Source of the DNA: Candidatus Pelagisphaera phototrophica
Lineage (GTDB): Bacteria; Verrucomicrobiota; Verrucomicrobiia; Opitutales; Opitutaceae
Direction of reading: 5' to 3'
Length of the DNA stretch: 64,000 nt
Assembly: GCF_014529625.1 (NCBI RefSeq)
Contig: NZ_CP076039.1
Span: 186,001 to 250,000, forward strand
The notes below the pieces were generated by a model, which saw only the letters and a program-made list of their open reading frames with translations, was not told the origin of the DNA and did not search any database. Position 1 is the stretch's first letter. Each line of letters begins with the position of its first letter. This document shows positions 9,348 to 17,855 of this stretch, in pieces. A program made the translations under genes and the position numbers.

Positions 9348-10238
9348 TCACCCTTTTCCATCAACAAATTCACGGACAACATCGAGAAAACCAATTGCCC
9401 CGGAAGATAAATATCGTCGCTCGTGGGTGAGGGCAAAGAGCAGACGAGACATCTTAAGCGATTTCATCGACTTGAAAACCACATCACAGGGCGAAATCGA
9501 CTCACGAGCCATTTCTGGTAAGATCGCTAAACCGAGACCAATGTGCACTAGGGCGACTGCAGTGCTAACCTGCGAACAGTAAGCCGCGGTTTTTGGCTCG
9601 AAGTCGTTTCTTTCGAAAAACTCCATAACCTTTGCCCCTAGGGCAGAAGATTCTCCCAAAACGATCAACGGCTCGTCTTTGAAGTCCTCGATGGAAATAT
9701 CCTCTCTATTCGCCAAAACATGCCCTCGAGGGATAACAAGATTGAGTTTTTCTTGGATAATGGGCTCCGCATCTACCTGTGAAACGCCACCGGAATAGGA
9801 AGAGATTACGACATCAAGGTTCCCACTAACCAAATTCTCTAGAAGCGCCCGCCTTAGATTTTCGTCGACCCTAATCCGAAGCTCAGGAAATCGTTCGCAA
9901 CAGGTTTTGAGTACAGGGGGTAAAAGAAACGGGGCTACGGTCGGAGTTACTCCAATGCGAAGGTTCCCTTTGAAGTCACTCGCACTTTCACGGATTTCCC
10001 GGACTGCGTTATCCGCTTCCATTAGAATCGAGCGGGCCCGCTTCTCGAACTGCTTTCCCACTGAGGTTAGCTCCACTCGCCTTCCCAAGCGATTGAAAAG
10101 GCGATTCCCCAATTCATCCTCCAGCTTAATGATCTGAGCGCTCAGCGATGGCTGGGACACAAAGGACTTTTCAGCGGCACGAGTGAAGTTTCGCTCCTCC
10201 GATATGGCTAAAAAATACCTGAGTTGATGCATTTCCAT
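9348..10238 (-). CDS. LysR-family transcriptional regulator
   Basis: A 296-residue LysR-type regulator. The N-terminal winged helix-turn-helix spans residues 1-60 (MEMHQLRYFLAISEERNFTR, then SQPSLSAQIIKLEDELG), followed by the linker helix and a two-lobed ligand-binding domain (about 90-296). The start MEMHQLRYF is common in the OxyR-like branch, but the paired OxyR cysteines are not recognisable, so peroxide sensing is not implied. The gene converges on the isomerase/Gfo-Idh run and is divergent from a small membrane gene. A perfect inverted repeat in the divergent promoter region is its likely autoregulatory or target site. Confidence 0.9.
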   Translation of the reverse strand: MEMHQLRYFLAISEERNFTRAAEKSFVSQPSLSAQIIKLEDELGNRLFNRLGRRVELTSVGKQFEKRARSILMEADNAVREIRESASDFKGNLRIGVTPTVAPFLLPPVLKTCCERFPELRIRVDENLRRALLENLVSGNLDVVISSYSGGVSQVDAEPIIQEKLNLVIPRGHVLANREDISIEDFKDEPLIVLGESSALGAKVMEFFERNDFEPKTAAYCSQVSTAVALVHIGLGLAILPEMARESISPCDVVFKSMKSLKMSRLLFALTHERRYLSSGAIGFLDVVREFVDGKG

Positions 10239-10255
10239 AGTTTTAAACTATGGAT

Positions 10256-10286
10256 ATTATAACTTATAAGTATTTCAAGTTATAAT
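10256..10286. promoter_or_regulatory. Candidate LysR operator, perfect 10-bp inverted repeat
   Basis: Arms ATTATAACTT (10256-10265) and AAGTTATAAT (10277-10286) are exact reverse complements separated by 11 bp. This contains the T-N11-A geometry usual for LysR-type sites and lies 18 bp upstream of the LysR start, within the 92-bp divergent intergenic region. Control of both divergent genes is inferred. Confidence 0.65.
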
Positions 10287-10330
10287 GAAAGTGTGCGATA
10301 CTCCACTCGTCAGCCAAAACTGACCAAAAA

Positions 10331-10531
10331 ATGAATACACAAACCAAGAGTAACATAATCGCTTCAACTATCCTGGCTCTAGTGCCATTTGGGCTTTTCG
10401 GGTTTCAAATGCCCGCTGGAGAGCTCATCGCGGGAGTTGCAATCACTGCAGCCCTCGTTGGTCTCGGAGTTATGGATCTTAAGCAGGGAGCTTATTCTAG
10501 CTTCAAGCGGGGACCGCGGACGCGGGCCTAA
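10331..10531 (+). CDS. Small membrane protein divergent from LysR
   Basis: A 66-residue protein with two predicted membrane segments (IIASTILALVPFGLFGF and ELIAGVAITAALVGLGV), followed by a basic cytoplasmic tail (FKRGPRTRA). I do not recognise a family. Its ATG lies 44 bp after the inverted repeat shared with the LysR gene, so it is a candidate target of that regulator. Short length makes it less certain, but the hydrophobic pattern and placement favour a real gene. Confidence 0.55.
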   Translation: MNTQTKSNIIASTILALVPFGLFGFQMPAGELIAGVAITAALVGLGVMDLKQGAYSSFKRGPRTRA

Positions 10532-10608
10532 GAAGAATTCTATCGATTCTAGATTTTTGAATGGGATCATAGAACCATGAAACGATTATTCTGAAACAGA
10601 AAACAAAC

Positions 10609-10637
10609 CGGCGGTCGTTCCAAAGGGGCGACCGTCG
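10609..10637 (-). terminator. Hairpin terminator downstream of the DUF4126 remnant
   Basis: Arms CGGCGGTCG (10609-10617) and CGACCGTCG (10629-10637) pair over 9 bp with one G-T pair. On the minus strand the hairpin is followed by GGTTTGTTTTCTGTTTC. It lies 31 bp past the end of the DUF4126 pseudogene and would terminate that unit. Confidence 0.5.
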
Positions 10638-10668
10638 CGAAATTGACGCCAAAAGGGAGGAGTCACAT

Positions 10669-11216
10669 TCAAAAGAGGTAGCGAATACCGAAAACGAAAT
10701 CTTCTACCCAACTGAGAAAGCCGCGAATCTTTACCTTGTCGTCGGGATCTGCTTCAGTCAGGATAACGAGTACGCTCCCCGTCGCCGTCGCCCCCACAAA
10801 CGTAGCCCCTGCAGATAGGGATGCTCGAATCATCTCAAGAATTCACGTTTGCTGTAGCACGCTTCCTGCGAAATCCGCGTCTCCGGTATTCATTCCCCCC
10901 AGAGTCGTTAGCGCTGACAAGCCGGTTTTCGCATAAACAGAGAAATCGTCCATCAGTTATCTCGCCTCAGGTGACTTGTCTGCCACGAATTCTAGGACGG
11001 AAAGAGCACCCAACACGGTAATCATAACTCCACTCGTAAACCAAGTCGGGTGATTGCTCGCCTTACGTGCCATTTCTCCAAGGAATTCTATGTTGGCTAG
11101 AAATGGCCACGAGTGGCCGTATTTCATGAAAAGGGCGGTCAAAAAACCGGTAAGAATATTCGTAACGAGGATAACCCAGACAGTCCGAGCGAATAAAGAA
11201 GGGCATTAAGCTTCAT
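10669..11216 (-). pseudogene. Decayed DUF4126 membrane protein gene
   Basis: The minus strand can be read as a DUF4126 protein of about 180 residues starting at ATG 11216 (MKLNALLYSLGLSGLSSLRI). Damage is extensive: a frameshift in a run of six T's after LPVF at about 11145, an in-frame TAA at 10957-10959 right after VLEFVADKSPEAR, and an in-frame TGA at 10843-10845. The frame nevertheless remains readable through both stops (LMDDFSVYAKTGLSAL, then ILEMIRASLSAGATFVG) to a natural TGA at 10669. The ElvADK-like motif is a family hallmark. The family is an integral membrane protein of unknown function. Three independent lesions make sequencing error unlikely. Confidence 0.75.
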
Positions 11217-11372
11217 AGGACGCGTGCCGATCCGATTTAACGTTTAAACTCTCTGAGAAAAGAGCCTGCGATAGTATTGGATTTTTATTTATATACACTG
11301 CAGGCATTTTCATAAACTATAAAAAAGTATCGAACTCATTTTTCCTACTCAATTATAAGTAATCTATCGACT

Positions 11373-13220
11373 ATGTGTGGAATCGTTGGCTACATCGGAA
11401 AACAGGAGGCATCTCCCTTACTGCTTGAAGGATTGAAGCGATTGGAGTACCGAGGGTACGACTCCGCAGGAGTCGCCGTTTTGACGGAAAAGGAACTCAA
11501 ACTGAAAAAACACAAAGGCCGAGTCACGGAACTAGCCAAACATGTGTCTGGGAATTCGCTCTCCGGCAATCTTGGCATATGCCACACCCGTTGGGCTACC
11601 CACGGGGCCGTCACGGAGGAGAACGCTCACCCGCACGTTAGCTTCGACGGAAAAATCGCGATGGTTCACAACGGAGTCATCGAAAACTATCTTTCGATCA
11701 AGAAGTTTCTAGAGGGCGAGGGATACAGCTTCTACTCTGAAACGGACTCGGAGGTTTTCTGCAACCTGATCGCTTACCATTATGCCAAGGAAGACAGTGA
11801 GTCCGAAACGCGTTTTCCGGATAGCGTGCGTCGCACCTTGAAGCATATTGAAGGAACTTACGGAATCGCCGTCATCTGTGCGGACCATCCCACCGAACTC
11901 GTCGGAGCAAGGAAAGGCTCTCCACTAATCGTCGGGATTGGACCCGATGAATACCTACTTGCGAGCGACGTATCGGCGATTATTCGCCGGACTTCCAATG
12001 TGGTCTACCTCAACGACGGCGAAATAGTCAGCCTCAAGAACGGCGAACTTAATTTGCTCACCAATGACGAGGAGATTTTAACCCCGGAAATCAAAACCAT
12101 TGATTGGGATATCGCTGAGAGCGAACTCGGCGACTACGAGCACTATATGCTCAAAGAGATTTTCGAGCAATCTGGAGCTCTCGAGAATGCGATGCGTGGG
12201 CGCTTTTCCGACGATATGAGCACCGCCAAATTCGGAGGGCTCAACACAACCGCTCAGGAATTGCGTCAGATCGATCGCATTCTACTTTGTGCCTGCGGAA
12301 CCGCCTGGCACGCCTGTTTGGTAGGAGAATACTTGATTGAGCGCTTTGCTCGGATACCAGTGGAGGTAGAATACGCCTCTGAATTTAGATACCGAAACGC
12401 GCCCTTGGACAAGAATACTCTGGTTCTCGTCATTAGTCAGTCGGGCGAGACGATCGACACCCTAGCAGCGCTTCGCGAGTCCAAACGAAAAGGTTACAAG
12501 ACCCTCGCCATCAACAACAGTGTGGGCTCTACCATCGCCCGCGAATCCGATGGAGGAATCTATCAACACGCCGGTCCAGAAATCGGGGTGGCTTCCACTA
12601 AAGCGTTCACATCCCAACTACATATCCTTTCCATGCTCGCCCTTTACCTTGGAAGGCTTCGCGATATGTCTTTTCAGGACGGCCTTGAGTACGTTGCTGC
12701 ATTAAAACAAGCTCCCGAATTGGTCACCGAAACGGTTAAACTGAGTGACCAGATTCTCGAGATTTCCAAGAAGTACAAGGACATGACCGATTGTCTGTTT
12801 CTCGGCCGACAAGACATGTTCCCCATCGCCTTGGAAGGCGCCCTAAAACTGAAGGAAATATCTTACATACACGCAGAGGGGTATCCTGCTGCGGAGATGA
12901 AGCACGGTCCAATCGCCCTGATAAGTGCTGAGTGTCCAGTAATCGTTCTAGCGACTCAGCCTGATATTCACGAAAAACTTGTATCCAACATCCAGGAAGT
13001 GAAGGCTCGCGGAGCACCGGTGATTGCGATCGCGAACCGAAGTAACCCACTTCCTAAGGAAATCGCAGACGATCAGATATTGATTCCAGATTGTCATCGG
13101 GCCGTCCTCCCTATCCTCGCGAGTATCCCCACGCAGCTCCTGAGCTACCACATCGCCAACCTGCGTGGGTGCGACGTCGACAAGCCGAGAAACCTCGCTA
13201 AATCTGTGACCGTCGAATAG
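11373..13220 (+). CDS. glmS: Glutamine-fructose-6-phosphate aminotransferase (isomerising)
   Basis: A 615-residue GlmS of normal length. The glutaminase domain begins MCGIVGYIG, giving Cys2 as nucleophile after Met removal, and continues with RGYDSAG, HTRWATHG and the HNGVIEN segment. Two SIS domains follow (LVISQSGETIDTLAAL and the AEMKHGPIALI region), and the protein ends with the conserved DKPRNLAKSVTVE tail that lines the active site. It makes glucosamine-6-phosphate for peptidoglycan and lipopolysaccharide in the cytoplasm. It stands alone behind an AT-rich leader of about 150 bp; no glmS ribozyme of the Firmicutes type was recognised in it. Confidence 0.97.
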   Translation: MCGIVGYIGKQEASPLLLEGLKRLEYRGYDSAGVAVLTEKELKLKKHKGRVTELAKHVSGNSLSGNLGICHTRWATHGAVTEENAHPHVSFDGKIAMVHNGVIENYLSIKKFLEGEGYSFYSETDSEVFCNLIAYHYAKEDSESETRFPDSVRRTLKHIEGTYGIAVICADHPTELVGARKGSPLIVGIGPDEYLLASDVSAIIRRTSNVVYLNDGEIVSLKNGELNLLTNDEEILTPEIKTIDWDIAESELGDYEHYMLKEIFEQSGALENAMRGRFSDDMSTAKFGGLNTTAQELRQIDRILLCACGTAWHACLVGEYLIERFARIPVEVEYASEFRYRNAPLDKNTLVLVISQSGETIDTLAALRESKRKGYKTLAINNSVGSTIARESDGGIYQHAGPEIGVASTKAFTSQLHILSMLALYLGRLRDMSFQDGLEYVAALKQAPELVTETVKLSDQILEISKKYKDMTDCLFLGRQDMFPIALEGALKLKEISYIHAEGYPAAEMKHGPIALISAECPVIVLATQPDIHEKLVSNIQEVKARGAPVIAIANRSNPLPKEIADDQILIPDCHRAVLPILASIPTQLLSYHIANLRGCDVDKPRNLAKSVTVE

Positions 13221-13661
13221 ACTAACCTCATGCTCTGGCAGATATGTTCTGCCCGACCGTTTCCTCGGATCCCAGTAGACCTATTTTGTTACAGCCAAGC
13301 TTAGCTTAGAGGGCTTCCCGAAGTTTTTCTCGGGTAAATCCTTCGACTGTCGCTTGAGAAATGTCCACCCATTGAAAACGCCTGACCCTATCTGGCTGAC
13401 CATCGAGATTCTGCTCGAATTGACTGCTAGCGACGTCGACGCTCAATTGAGTGGAGGTAATAACTGGGATAGCATCCGCGAAAAACACTCACGAATAATA
13501 AGTATCCGGCACCAAAGCACAACAGAGTAAACTACTCAATTATAACCGATTTTTGAGGATTACTGCCAATTTCTCACGGATTGACCCCGGCGTATTGTAC
13601 TCAAACCCCCTAGATGAGGTTTCTGGAATTCGCCTCGTATCACCTTCTCCCGTTTGGATAT
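13221..13661. other. Intergenic stretch between glmS and rapA
   Basis: About 440 bp without a convincing gene. It holds a short hairpin with arms GGCAGA and TCTGCC just after glmS, and a 60-codon minus-strand frame (13306-13488, GTG start) that has no recognisable relatives. A TATAAT box occurs on the minus strand about 60 bp upstream of that frame, so a small gene is possible but unsupported. The rapA end lies at the far side. Confidence 0.4.
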
Positions 13662-16526
13662 CTAAATCTCCAGGTCGACGACTTCTCCCTCCACGATCAG
13701 TCTTGTAGAGTCGAGCCTAAGACGGGCCGCATCAATTCCTTCCGTGATTCCCTTCATTTCGTCTTTAGCTAGCTCAACTTCCTCTTTTCTGACATTTTCA
13801 TTAATCTTACGCAGATCAACTAGCCGCCGAAGCTCGGCTCCCAGCGCCGCTTTCATTTCCGACTTTGCGGACTGCTTTATGTTGGTGGACTCCTTTCGGG
13901 CCATATCCTCAGCACCATTTAGCATCGATTGGAGAATATCTCGATTGAAACCGGGATTTTCCAAAAATCGATTCAGTGATCCATCGATTAACTGAGTTTG
14001 CTCCCAAGCCGGATCGTGTTCATGAGTGAGATCGTCTCCACGAATATCCACCAGAATTCTTATCGGCGTAGGTGCCATAAACCGATCCAAATGCAGATGG
14101 GCCTGAGCCACTGGTTCCAGAACAAAAATCGCTTCCAGCAAAATATTAGATTGGTCTGATTCCCTGATACTAAAGGCCGAAACACCTACCTCGGAATTGA
14201 TAAGCAATGCCATTGACTCAAGGACAAGCGGGTGGTCCTGCGATATGAATTCGATGTCTTCTCGCACAATTGCCCGATCTCGATCAAAAGTCGCCAAAAC
14301 CCCCTCATAAGGTATCCTTGGAAACGACTCCACATAGGCATGACGGCTGTCAAAAAAAACCTCGCCCGCTTCGTGTTCTTCAATCCGCACCCCATAGTGG
14401 TCCAGCAGATCGAACAACATGGTGCGACTCGTAGAATCGTTCTCCGTTCGACGGATATTGTCCACCACCTCATTGGCCACTGTCTGATCGAATGAGTTCA
14501 ATTCCAACAAACGGTCTCTGCCAAGACGCAACCTCTCCGTGAGCTCCTCGCGGAAAGCGATCGTTTCCTCAACAAAGGCTTCAAGCGCTTCTCGGTTGCC
14601 TTTTTTCTGGCCACGGCCATATTTCAGGGCTCCCTCCAGTAGCCGAGCACTGAACGCCTCCTTGTACTCAACGCTGCCATGAGTGCAAACTTCGAAGGCG
14701 TCCAAACCTTGATAAAACCAGTCTGCGACAAACTCTTGCGGGCTCCCCACAATATAAGGCACATGAATCTGAATTGTAGCCGTTTGGCCGATACGGTCCA
14801 ACCTTCCTATGCGCTGTTCAAGCAGTCCTGGGTTGGCTGGTACATCAAATAAGACGAGATCATGAGCGAACTGGAAATTTCTCCCCTCGCTGCCAATCTC
14901 CGAGCAAAGCAGAATTCTCGCGCCTTCTGGTTCCGCAAACCAGGCCGCATTCCGGTCTCGTTGAACCAGCGGCAGCTTCTCATGAAACAACGCAATCTTA
15001 ACGTTAAGCTTTTCCTGCAACGCGGATTCGATCGCTAGCACTTTCCGCTTCGACTTGCATATCAACAGTATCTTGGCGTTACGTTTCCCCTTTAAAAAAG
15101 ACACCAGCCATTCCAGCCTAGGGTCACCCTTAAACTGGTACCGAATTTCATGTTCCTTGTCATTGAACTCCGCTTCAAATTCCTTCGCCAATCTGCTGAG
15201 TAGCACATTTGATTCACCAGTGGGATTAAGAGGAACTGGGCAGTACATTCTTTTAGGAAACCCTGTCATGTTTGCCCGGGAATTCCGAAACACAACCCGA
15301 CCCGTTCCATGTTCGTCCAGCAATGCTTTCAATAAAACGTCCTTGGCTCCTCGCTTTCCACTTTCAAAGTCTGCCAACCGCTTTTCGAGGCCGTCTAGGT
15401 CTTTAACGAAAATCAGTTTCAAGGCAGATCGATCCGCCGTAGACAGTGCGACCTCGTCAACGATCTTTCCAGCCACTCTCGCCACCGACTCAAAACCTTC
15501 CATCTCGTTCTTAAAGGCTTCCAAGTCACTGTAACGATTCGGATCCAGCAAACGAAGGCGGGCAAAGTGACCCTCGAGCCCCAACTGTGTAGGCGTAGCT
15601 GTCAACAAAAGCAGCCCGGGGCTATCCCGTCCCAGCAAGTCTACAAGCTCGTATTCAGAGTTCTGGGAATCGGGAGCCCATTCCAGATGATGGGCCTCAT
15701 CAACAACTACGAGTTCCCAGCCTGCCTCAATCGCCTGGCCAGACCGGATGGCGTTCCCCGCTAGAAAATCGATGCTGCACAAGACCAGTTGCTCATCCAA
15801 AAATGGATTCATCCCCGCATTGCTTCCCTCCGCGGCAAGGCATCGCTCTTCATCAAAAATACTGAACCATAAGTTAAATCTGCGAAGCAGTTCTACGAAC
15901 CATTGATGTATCAATGATTCTGGCACAAGGATTAGAATACGCTCCGCTTTCCCAATGGATCTTAAACGCTGAATAATCAAGCAAGCTTCAATTGTCTTAC
16001 CCAGTCCCACTTCATCCGCCAGGAGCACACGTGGTGATTGCCGTTTTGAAACCTCGTGCAGAATGTACATTTGATGGGGAATCAAATCAACCCTGCCCCC
16101 AGTGAAGCCCCGCATTGGAGACCTTCTCAGCTCATTCTGCACCCTCAAGGTTTTGTAACGTAAATCAAAAACCTCTCCCGGATCCGCCAAACCGCTCATC
16201 AATCTATCATGAGGCGAACTAAAACTCGCTGAATCCGAAAGATCGCTTTCACAGATTTCAAACCCACTAGCGCGATAGTACAGCAGACCCGATCTTTCTT
16301 CAACACCTTCGACGGTATACGTCTTTTCTTCGTGAGAAGTAATTTTTTCACCTTCTCGGAAACGAGCCCGCTTGAGGACGATCGTATCAGATGCGTACAT
16401 TCGCTCCACCCCCGAGGCCGGGAAAGCAATCCCTACCTGGAAATTACTTACACTGACTACCGTTCCCAAACCCAGTTCCGGTTCCGGTTCACTGATATAA
16501 CGTTGTCCCAAGACAAATCCTGACAT
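13662..16526 (-). CDS. rapA: RNA polymerase-associated SWI2/SNF2 ATPase RapA (HepA)
   Basis: A 954-residue protein matching RapA in length and order: N-terminal Tudor-like part with GLGTVVSV (residues 1-100), SNF2 ATPase with Walker A DEVGLGKT (171-178) and Walker B VVDEAHHLEW, the ATPTQ motif III, helicase C-terminal domain with IGSEGRNFQFAHDLVLFD and the IGRLDRIGQ motif VI, then a RapA C-terminal region rich in Glu/Arg. RapA binds core RNA polymerase and recycles it after termination, especially under salt stress. It is a single gene with a 460-bp gap to the divergent HDOD gene. No methylase or nuclease partner is adjacent, so a defence role is not supported. Confidence 0.93.
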   Translation of the reverse strand: MSGFVLGQRYISEPEPELGLGTVVSVSNFQVGIAFPASGVERMYASDTIVLKRARFREGEKITSHEEKTYTVEGVEERSGLLYYRASGFEICESDLSDSASFSSPHDRLMSGLADPGEVFDLRYKTLRVQNELRRSPMRGFTGGRVDLIPHQMYILHEVSKRQSPRVLLADEVGLGKTIEACLIIQRLRSIGKAERILILVPESLIHQWFVELLRRFNLWFSIFDEERCLAAEGSNAGMNPFLDEQLVLCSIDFLAGNAIRSGQAIEAGWELVVVDEAHHLEWAPDSQNSEYELVDLLGRDSPGLLLLTATPTQLGLEGHFARLRLLDPNRYSDLEAFKNEMEGFESVARVAGKIVDEVALSTADRSALKLIFVKDLDGLEKRLADFESGKRGAKDVLLKALLDEHGTGRVVFRNSRANMTGFPKRMYCPVPLNPTGESNVLLSRLAKEFEAEFNDKEHEIRYQFKGDPRLEWLVSFLKGKRNAKILLICKSKRKVLAIESALQEKLNVKIALFHEKLPLVQRDRNAAWFAEPEGARILLCSEIGSEGRNFQFAHDLVLFDVPANPGLLEQRIGRLDRIGQTATIQIHVPYIVGSPQEFVADWFYQGLDAFEVCTHGSVEYKEAFSARLLEGALKYGRGQKKGNREALEAFVEETIAFREELTERLRLGRDRLLELNSFDQTVANEVVDNIRRTENDSTSRTMLFDLLDHYGVRIEEHEAGEVFFDSRHAYVESFPRIPYEGVLATFDRDRAIVREDIEFISQDHPLVLESMALLINSEVGVSAFSIRESDQSNILLEAIFVLEPVAQAHLHLDRFMAPTPIRILVDIRGDDLTHEHDPAWEQTQLIDGSLNRFLENPGFNRDILQSMLNGAEDMARKESTNIKQSAKSEMKAALGAELRRLVDLRKINENVRKEEVELAKDEMKGITEGIDAARLRLDSTRLIVEGEVVDLEI

Positions 16527-16988
16527 GATTTACGCTATCAACACAGATAATGGGTCGAACCAACCAAAATCGCAGAGTTGGCCGAATCTTACTTTGGGAG
16601 CAAAACAAAAACCAACTTGAGACAGCAGCCACAAACCTACCCATTTGATAGTTTAGACCAAAGGAAGATTCGCTTGCCTGCCGCGAAAGCAACATTCGAT
16701 TTCCAGAGAGGATTATTCTTCGGCAATCAATCACGGTAAAATTCATCTAAATTTCACACGCGTTTTCATTTAGGGTACACACTCGATAGATGCCCGTGTA
16801 TTTATCTATCTTTTAAGGGAAATCTACCGTTTTTAAAACGATTCAGAGAACACTCTTCTATAGTGACGGAGATTCTCTTCTTTTCGAGGGGGAAACTACT
16901 TAACAATTCCCTTTGCCTGACGATCTATATTTGAGCGTTGTGCGGGACCAATAAACCAGAGCTGAATCGATTTTTTACCTTAAGAGTT
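16527..16988. other. Divergent promoter region between rapA and the HDOD gene
   Basis: About 460 bp separating two divergent genes. The region is AT-rich in its right half (16750-16870). A longer HDOD frame opens at GTG 16938, but the better start is ATG 16989. No RNA gene, repeat or convincing operator was seen. Confidence 0.4.
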
Positions 16989-17855
16989 ATGACACGGGAG
17001 TCTCATTCAACCACCAAGTCGCCAAAGCACATAATTGCAGCTGTGCTAGAGGAAAGGCTGAATTCTTCAAATCTCCAGCTTCCTGTAATGCCCAGAGTCG
17101 CCAGCAAAGTTTTCACGCTGACGAACGACCCAAACTCAGAGGTCAGCGATCTATCAAAGCTAATCCACAGCGATCAGTCTATCGCCTCTCACGTTTTGAG
17201 AATAGCAAACTCTGCCGCTTATGGAGGAGGCGAACAAATCGTGTCGCTCCAGCAAGCAGTTACCTGCCTTGGCATGAATCTTCTCGGAGAAGTCGCGATC
17301 GCTGTATCAGTACAGAGCGACCTATTTAAGGCTCCGGGTTTTGAAGCGCAGATCACCCAACTTCTCCGTCACGCTCTTGCTTCTGCTTCCTACGGGAAAG
17401 AGATTTCGCGCAAGCGCCGTCGTAATGTTGAAGGACAGTTTCTTTGCGGCCTTCTCCATTCAGTGGGAAAACCGATTACGGTTCAACTAATCTCGACGAT
17501 CACAAAGGAAAAGGATCTCGAGCTCGACAAGAAAAGCGTTGCCCAGCTCGTCGGCGCTTTCCATCGGAAGATCGCAGCCAAAGTTGCAGTTGACTGGAAA
17601 CTGCCCGAACAGCTGCAAGTTACGACGATCTACTACAAGCGCTATGAATCCGCTCCCAGCTTCAGGGAGGAGTCCGCTGCTACTTATCTCTCGCAACTTT
17701 TGGCAAGTTGGATAATCAATCCCGCCAATTTTAAAGTGAACGAACTCATCAAGGACCCAGTTTTCGGGTTTCTAAATTTCTATCCAGATGATGCTGAGGA
17801 CCTCCTCAATAAAAAAGACCACGTAAAGACCATGGTATCGGCGATGGAGATATGA
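16989..17855 (+). CDS. HDOD-domain protein
   Basis: A 288-residue HDOD protein, counting from ATG 16989, which has AAGAG shortly upstream; a GTG at 16938 would add 17 residues without domain content. The HDOD core spans about residues 15-215: LPVMPRVASKVFTLTNDPN, LSKLIHSDQSIASHVLRIAN with SAAYGG, VTCLGMNLLGEVAIA, and FLCGLLHSVGKP. HDOD domains are HD-related output modules that lack the full metal-binding set and usually bind protein or nucleotide ligands in two-component and c-di-GMP signalling. The last 4 bp overlap the sthA start (ATGA), implying translational coupling with a redox enzyme, which is unusual. Confidence 0.85.
   Translation: MTRESHSTTKSPKHIIAAVLEERLNSSNLQLPVMPRVASKVFTLTNDPNSEVSDLSKLIHSDQSIASHVLRIANSAAYGGGEQIVSLQQAVTCLGMNLLGEVAIAVSVQSDLFKAPGFEAQITQLLRHALASASYGKEISRKRRRNVEGQFLCGLLHSVGKPITVQLISTITKEKDLELDKKSVAQLVGAFHRKIAAKVAVDWKLPEQLQVTTIYYKRYESAPSFREESAATYLSQLLASWIINPANFKVNELIKDPVFGFLNFYPDDAEDLLNKKDHVKTMVSAMEI

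Noticed and set aside
11217-11372. glmS ribozyme upstream of glmS
   Set aside because: The leader is AT-rich and shows no ribozyme-like helices; such ribozymes are mostly known from Firmicutes.
13662-16526. Defence system built around an SNF2 helicase (DISARM-like)
   Set aside because: The protein has the RapA domain order and length, and no methylase, nuclease or phospholipase-D gene is adjacent.
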